Origin: Comamonas sp. GB3 AK4-5
GTDB taxonomy: Bacteria > Pseudomonadota > Gammaproteobacteria > Burkholderiales > Burkholderiaceae_C
NCBI RefSeq assembly: GCF_041320665.1
Contig: NZ_CP166730.1
Coordinates: 4,216,001-4,280,000, forward strand
Length of the DNA: 64,000 nt
Direction: 5' to 3'
Shown here: piece after piece, positions 62,939-64,000 of the stretch
Position numbering within the stretch: position 1 is the first letter of the stretch
Layout: each line of letters starts with the position of its first letter
Translations under genes and position numbers: made by a program
Notes under the pieces: generated by a model
Seen by the model: the letters and a program-made list of their open reading frames with translations, nothing else
What the model was told of the DNA's origin: nothing
Databases searched by the model: none

Positions 62939-63931
62939 GTCTTTTCTTTTCGCTCTTGGGTGCGCCAGCTCGTAAGCCTGGGCCAGATGCTGAAAGTCCA
63001 GCCGCGTATAGATTTGCGTGGTGGCGATGTTGGCATGGCCCAGCAGCTCCTGCACGGCGCGCAGGTCGCCGCTGGACTGCAGCACATGGCTGGCAAACGA
63101 GTGGCGCAGCACATGGGGGTGTACGGACTGGGCCAGGCCCGCCTGCTGGCCGCGCTGGCGCAGCCGCGCCCACACACTTTGGGCCGAGATGCGGGCGCCG
63201 CGCACGCCCACAAACAGTGCGGCCTCGTTCCAAGCCGGTGCAAAGGGCTGGGCACGCAGCTGGCGCCAACGTGCCAATGCCGCCAGCGCCGCCGCACCTA
63301 CCGGCACGGTGCGGCGCTTCTGCCCCTTGCCCAGCACATGGGCCTCGCCGGCCTCCGCATCGATCCAGCCGCTCTCTGCGGCGTCGCCTGGCTGCAGGTT
63401 CAGCCCCACCAGCTCGCCCACGCGCAAACCGCTGCTGTAGAGCAGCTCGGTCATGGCGGCATCGCGCGCCTCGGTCCAGGGGTCTGCCTCGGTGCTGCGG
63501 TAGCTGGCCAGCTGCACGGCGTCGTCCACGCCCAGGGCCTTGGGCAGAGGTTTGCCCTGCTTGGGCGCGCGCACACCCTGCACCGGGTTGTGTGGCACCA
63601 GGCCTTGCACCGCCGCCCAATGAAAGAAGCCGCGCCAGCCCGACAAGATGAGGGCAATGCCACGCCCGCTGCGCCCCTGGCTGTGCATCTGGGCCACAAA
63701 GCGGCGCAGCTGTGGAGGCTGCAGCTGCAGCAGCGGCTGCTGAATGGCCGCGGCCTGCGTGCTCAGCCGCTCCAGATCCAGCCGGTACAGGGCCAGGGTG
63801 CGTGCGGACAGGCGTTTTTCCACCCGCACATACTCCAGATACTGCTGCGCCACCGCATCCAGCTCCGGATGGGGCATGGCGGGCTGGCCGGCGCGCGGCC
63901 GCCCTGAGGAAAGTTTGCCTGTGGCTGCCAT
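62930..63931 (-). CDS. xerC: Tyrosine recombinase XerC
   Basis: A 333-residue site-specific recombinase that resolves chromosome dimers with XerD. The N-terminal core-binding domain covers about 25-115. The catalytic residues are visible: Arg in YSSGLRVGELVGL, Lys in LGKGQKRRTVPV, HXXR in HVLRHSFASHVL, His in LLGHANIATTQIY and the nucleophile Tyr in IYTRLDFQHLA. The ending AYELAHPRAKRK is XerC-like. Start at 63931 is the longest; MPHPELDAVAQQ at 63877 is a good alternative. The C-terminus DTP-stop comes from repeat R copy 10. Confidence 0.93.
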   Translation of the reverse strand: MAATGKLSSGRPRAGQPAMPHPELDAVAQQYLEYVRVEKRLSARTLALYRLDLERLSTQAAAIQQPLLQLQPPQLRRFVAQMHSQGRSGRGIALILSGWRGFFHWAAVQGLVPHNPVQGVRAPKQGKPLPKALGVDDAVQLASYRSTEADPWTEARDAAMTELLYSSGLRVGELVGLNLQPGDAAESGWIDAEAGEAHVLGKGQKRRTVPVGAAALAALARWRQLRAQPFAPAWNEAALFVGVRGARISAQSVWARLRQRGQQAGLAQSVHPHVLRHSFASHVLQSSGDLRAVQELLGHANIATTQIYTRLDFQHLAQAYELAHPRAKRKDTP

Positions 63932-63965
63932 GGCACCGCTTTCAGCCCCCTGCCTCAGGAGCAGG

Positions 63966-64000
63966 CATGCCCCAGGCCAGAGACAGCGAGCAAGGACCTT
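63966..64000 (-). repeat. Dispersed hairpin repeat R, copy 11 (fragment at window edge)
   Basis: GGCCAGAGACAGCGAGCAAGG at 63973-63993 matches the 3' part of repeat R in the minus orientation; the rest lies outside the window. Confidence 0.55.

Noticed and set aside
12633..64000. Repeat R as a CRISPR array or insertion sequence
   Set aside because: Copies are kilobases apart with no spacers, encode no transposase, and lack terminal inverted repeats of insertion sequence type.

Overview
The window is a gene-dense, GC-rich chromosomal segment of a betaproteobacterium. The family is almost certainly Comamonadaceae (Comamonas, Delftia or Acidovorax relatives). The gene order supports this: resB-ccsB, cytochrome c4 and engB together; an NrtR-type NAD salvage cluster; a full division and cell-wall (dcw) cluster ending in lpxC; hslVU, dksA, a COG0523 GTPase and xerC. 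The genus assignment is inference. I see no tRNA, rRNA, CRISPR array, prophage or intact insertion sequence.

Layout. 1-4.0 kb (minus): System II cytochrome c maturation (ccsB, cut by the window edge, and resB) and a diheme cytochrome c4. 4.1-7.6 kb: engB, an alpha/beta hydrolase and two tandem LpxL-type acyltransferases. 7.6-11.7 kb: metK behind a leader with mutually exclusive hairpins and followed by a repetitive structured intergenic region, then cstA and its small partner gene. 11.8-18.3 kb: NAD salvage (nrtR diverging from pncA-pncB-nadE-nadM/Nudix). 18.4-24.6 kb: a GNAT enzyme, a hypothetical gene, DAHP synthase behind a classical attenuator with an aromatic leader peptide, tldD, rodA and yqiA. 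24.6-31.2 kb: RNB exoribonuclease, a TonB-like protein, aroE, mtgA and ruvC. 31.4-37.8 kb: ethanolamine use (AraC regulator, permease, eutB, eutC) with a lipoprotein phosphatase overlapping eutC. 38-58 kb (minus): RcnB-like protein, a 58-residue membrane protein, then lpxC, ftsZ, ftsA, ftsQ, ddl, murC, murG, ftsW, murD, mraY, murF, murE, ftsI, ftsL, rsmH and mraZ, read right to left from a MraZ-type repeat operator. 58.2-64 kb (minus): hslU, hslV, dksA, COG0523 GTPase and xerC.

How the genes work together. The dcw genes make lipid II and build the septum; most neighbours overlap by 1-4 bases, so translation is probably coupled. The nrtR block covers deamidation of nicotinamide through to NAD. 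The eut block could take phosphoethanolamine to free ethanolamine, import it and cleave it.

The most interesting signals are non-coding: (1) the aroG attenuator, whose leader peptide contains Phe-Tyr-Phe-Tyr-Phe-Trp; (2) the metK leader and the tandem hairpin element after metK, whose two copies differ by a compensatory base-pair change; (3) a dispersed, hairpin-rich repeat of about 120 bases present at least ten times, nearly always directly after a stop codon in the sense direction and sometimes supplying that stop codon. All structures here were read by eye, with no folding or database search.
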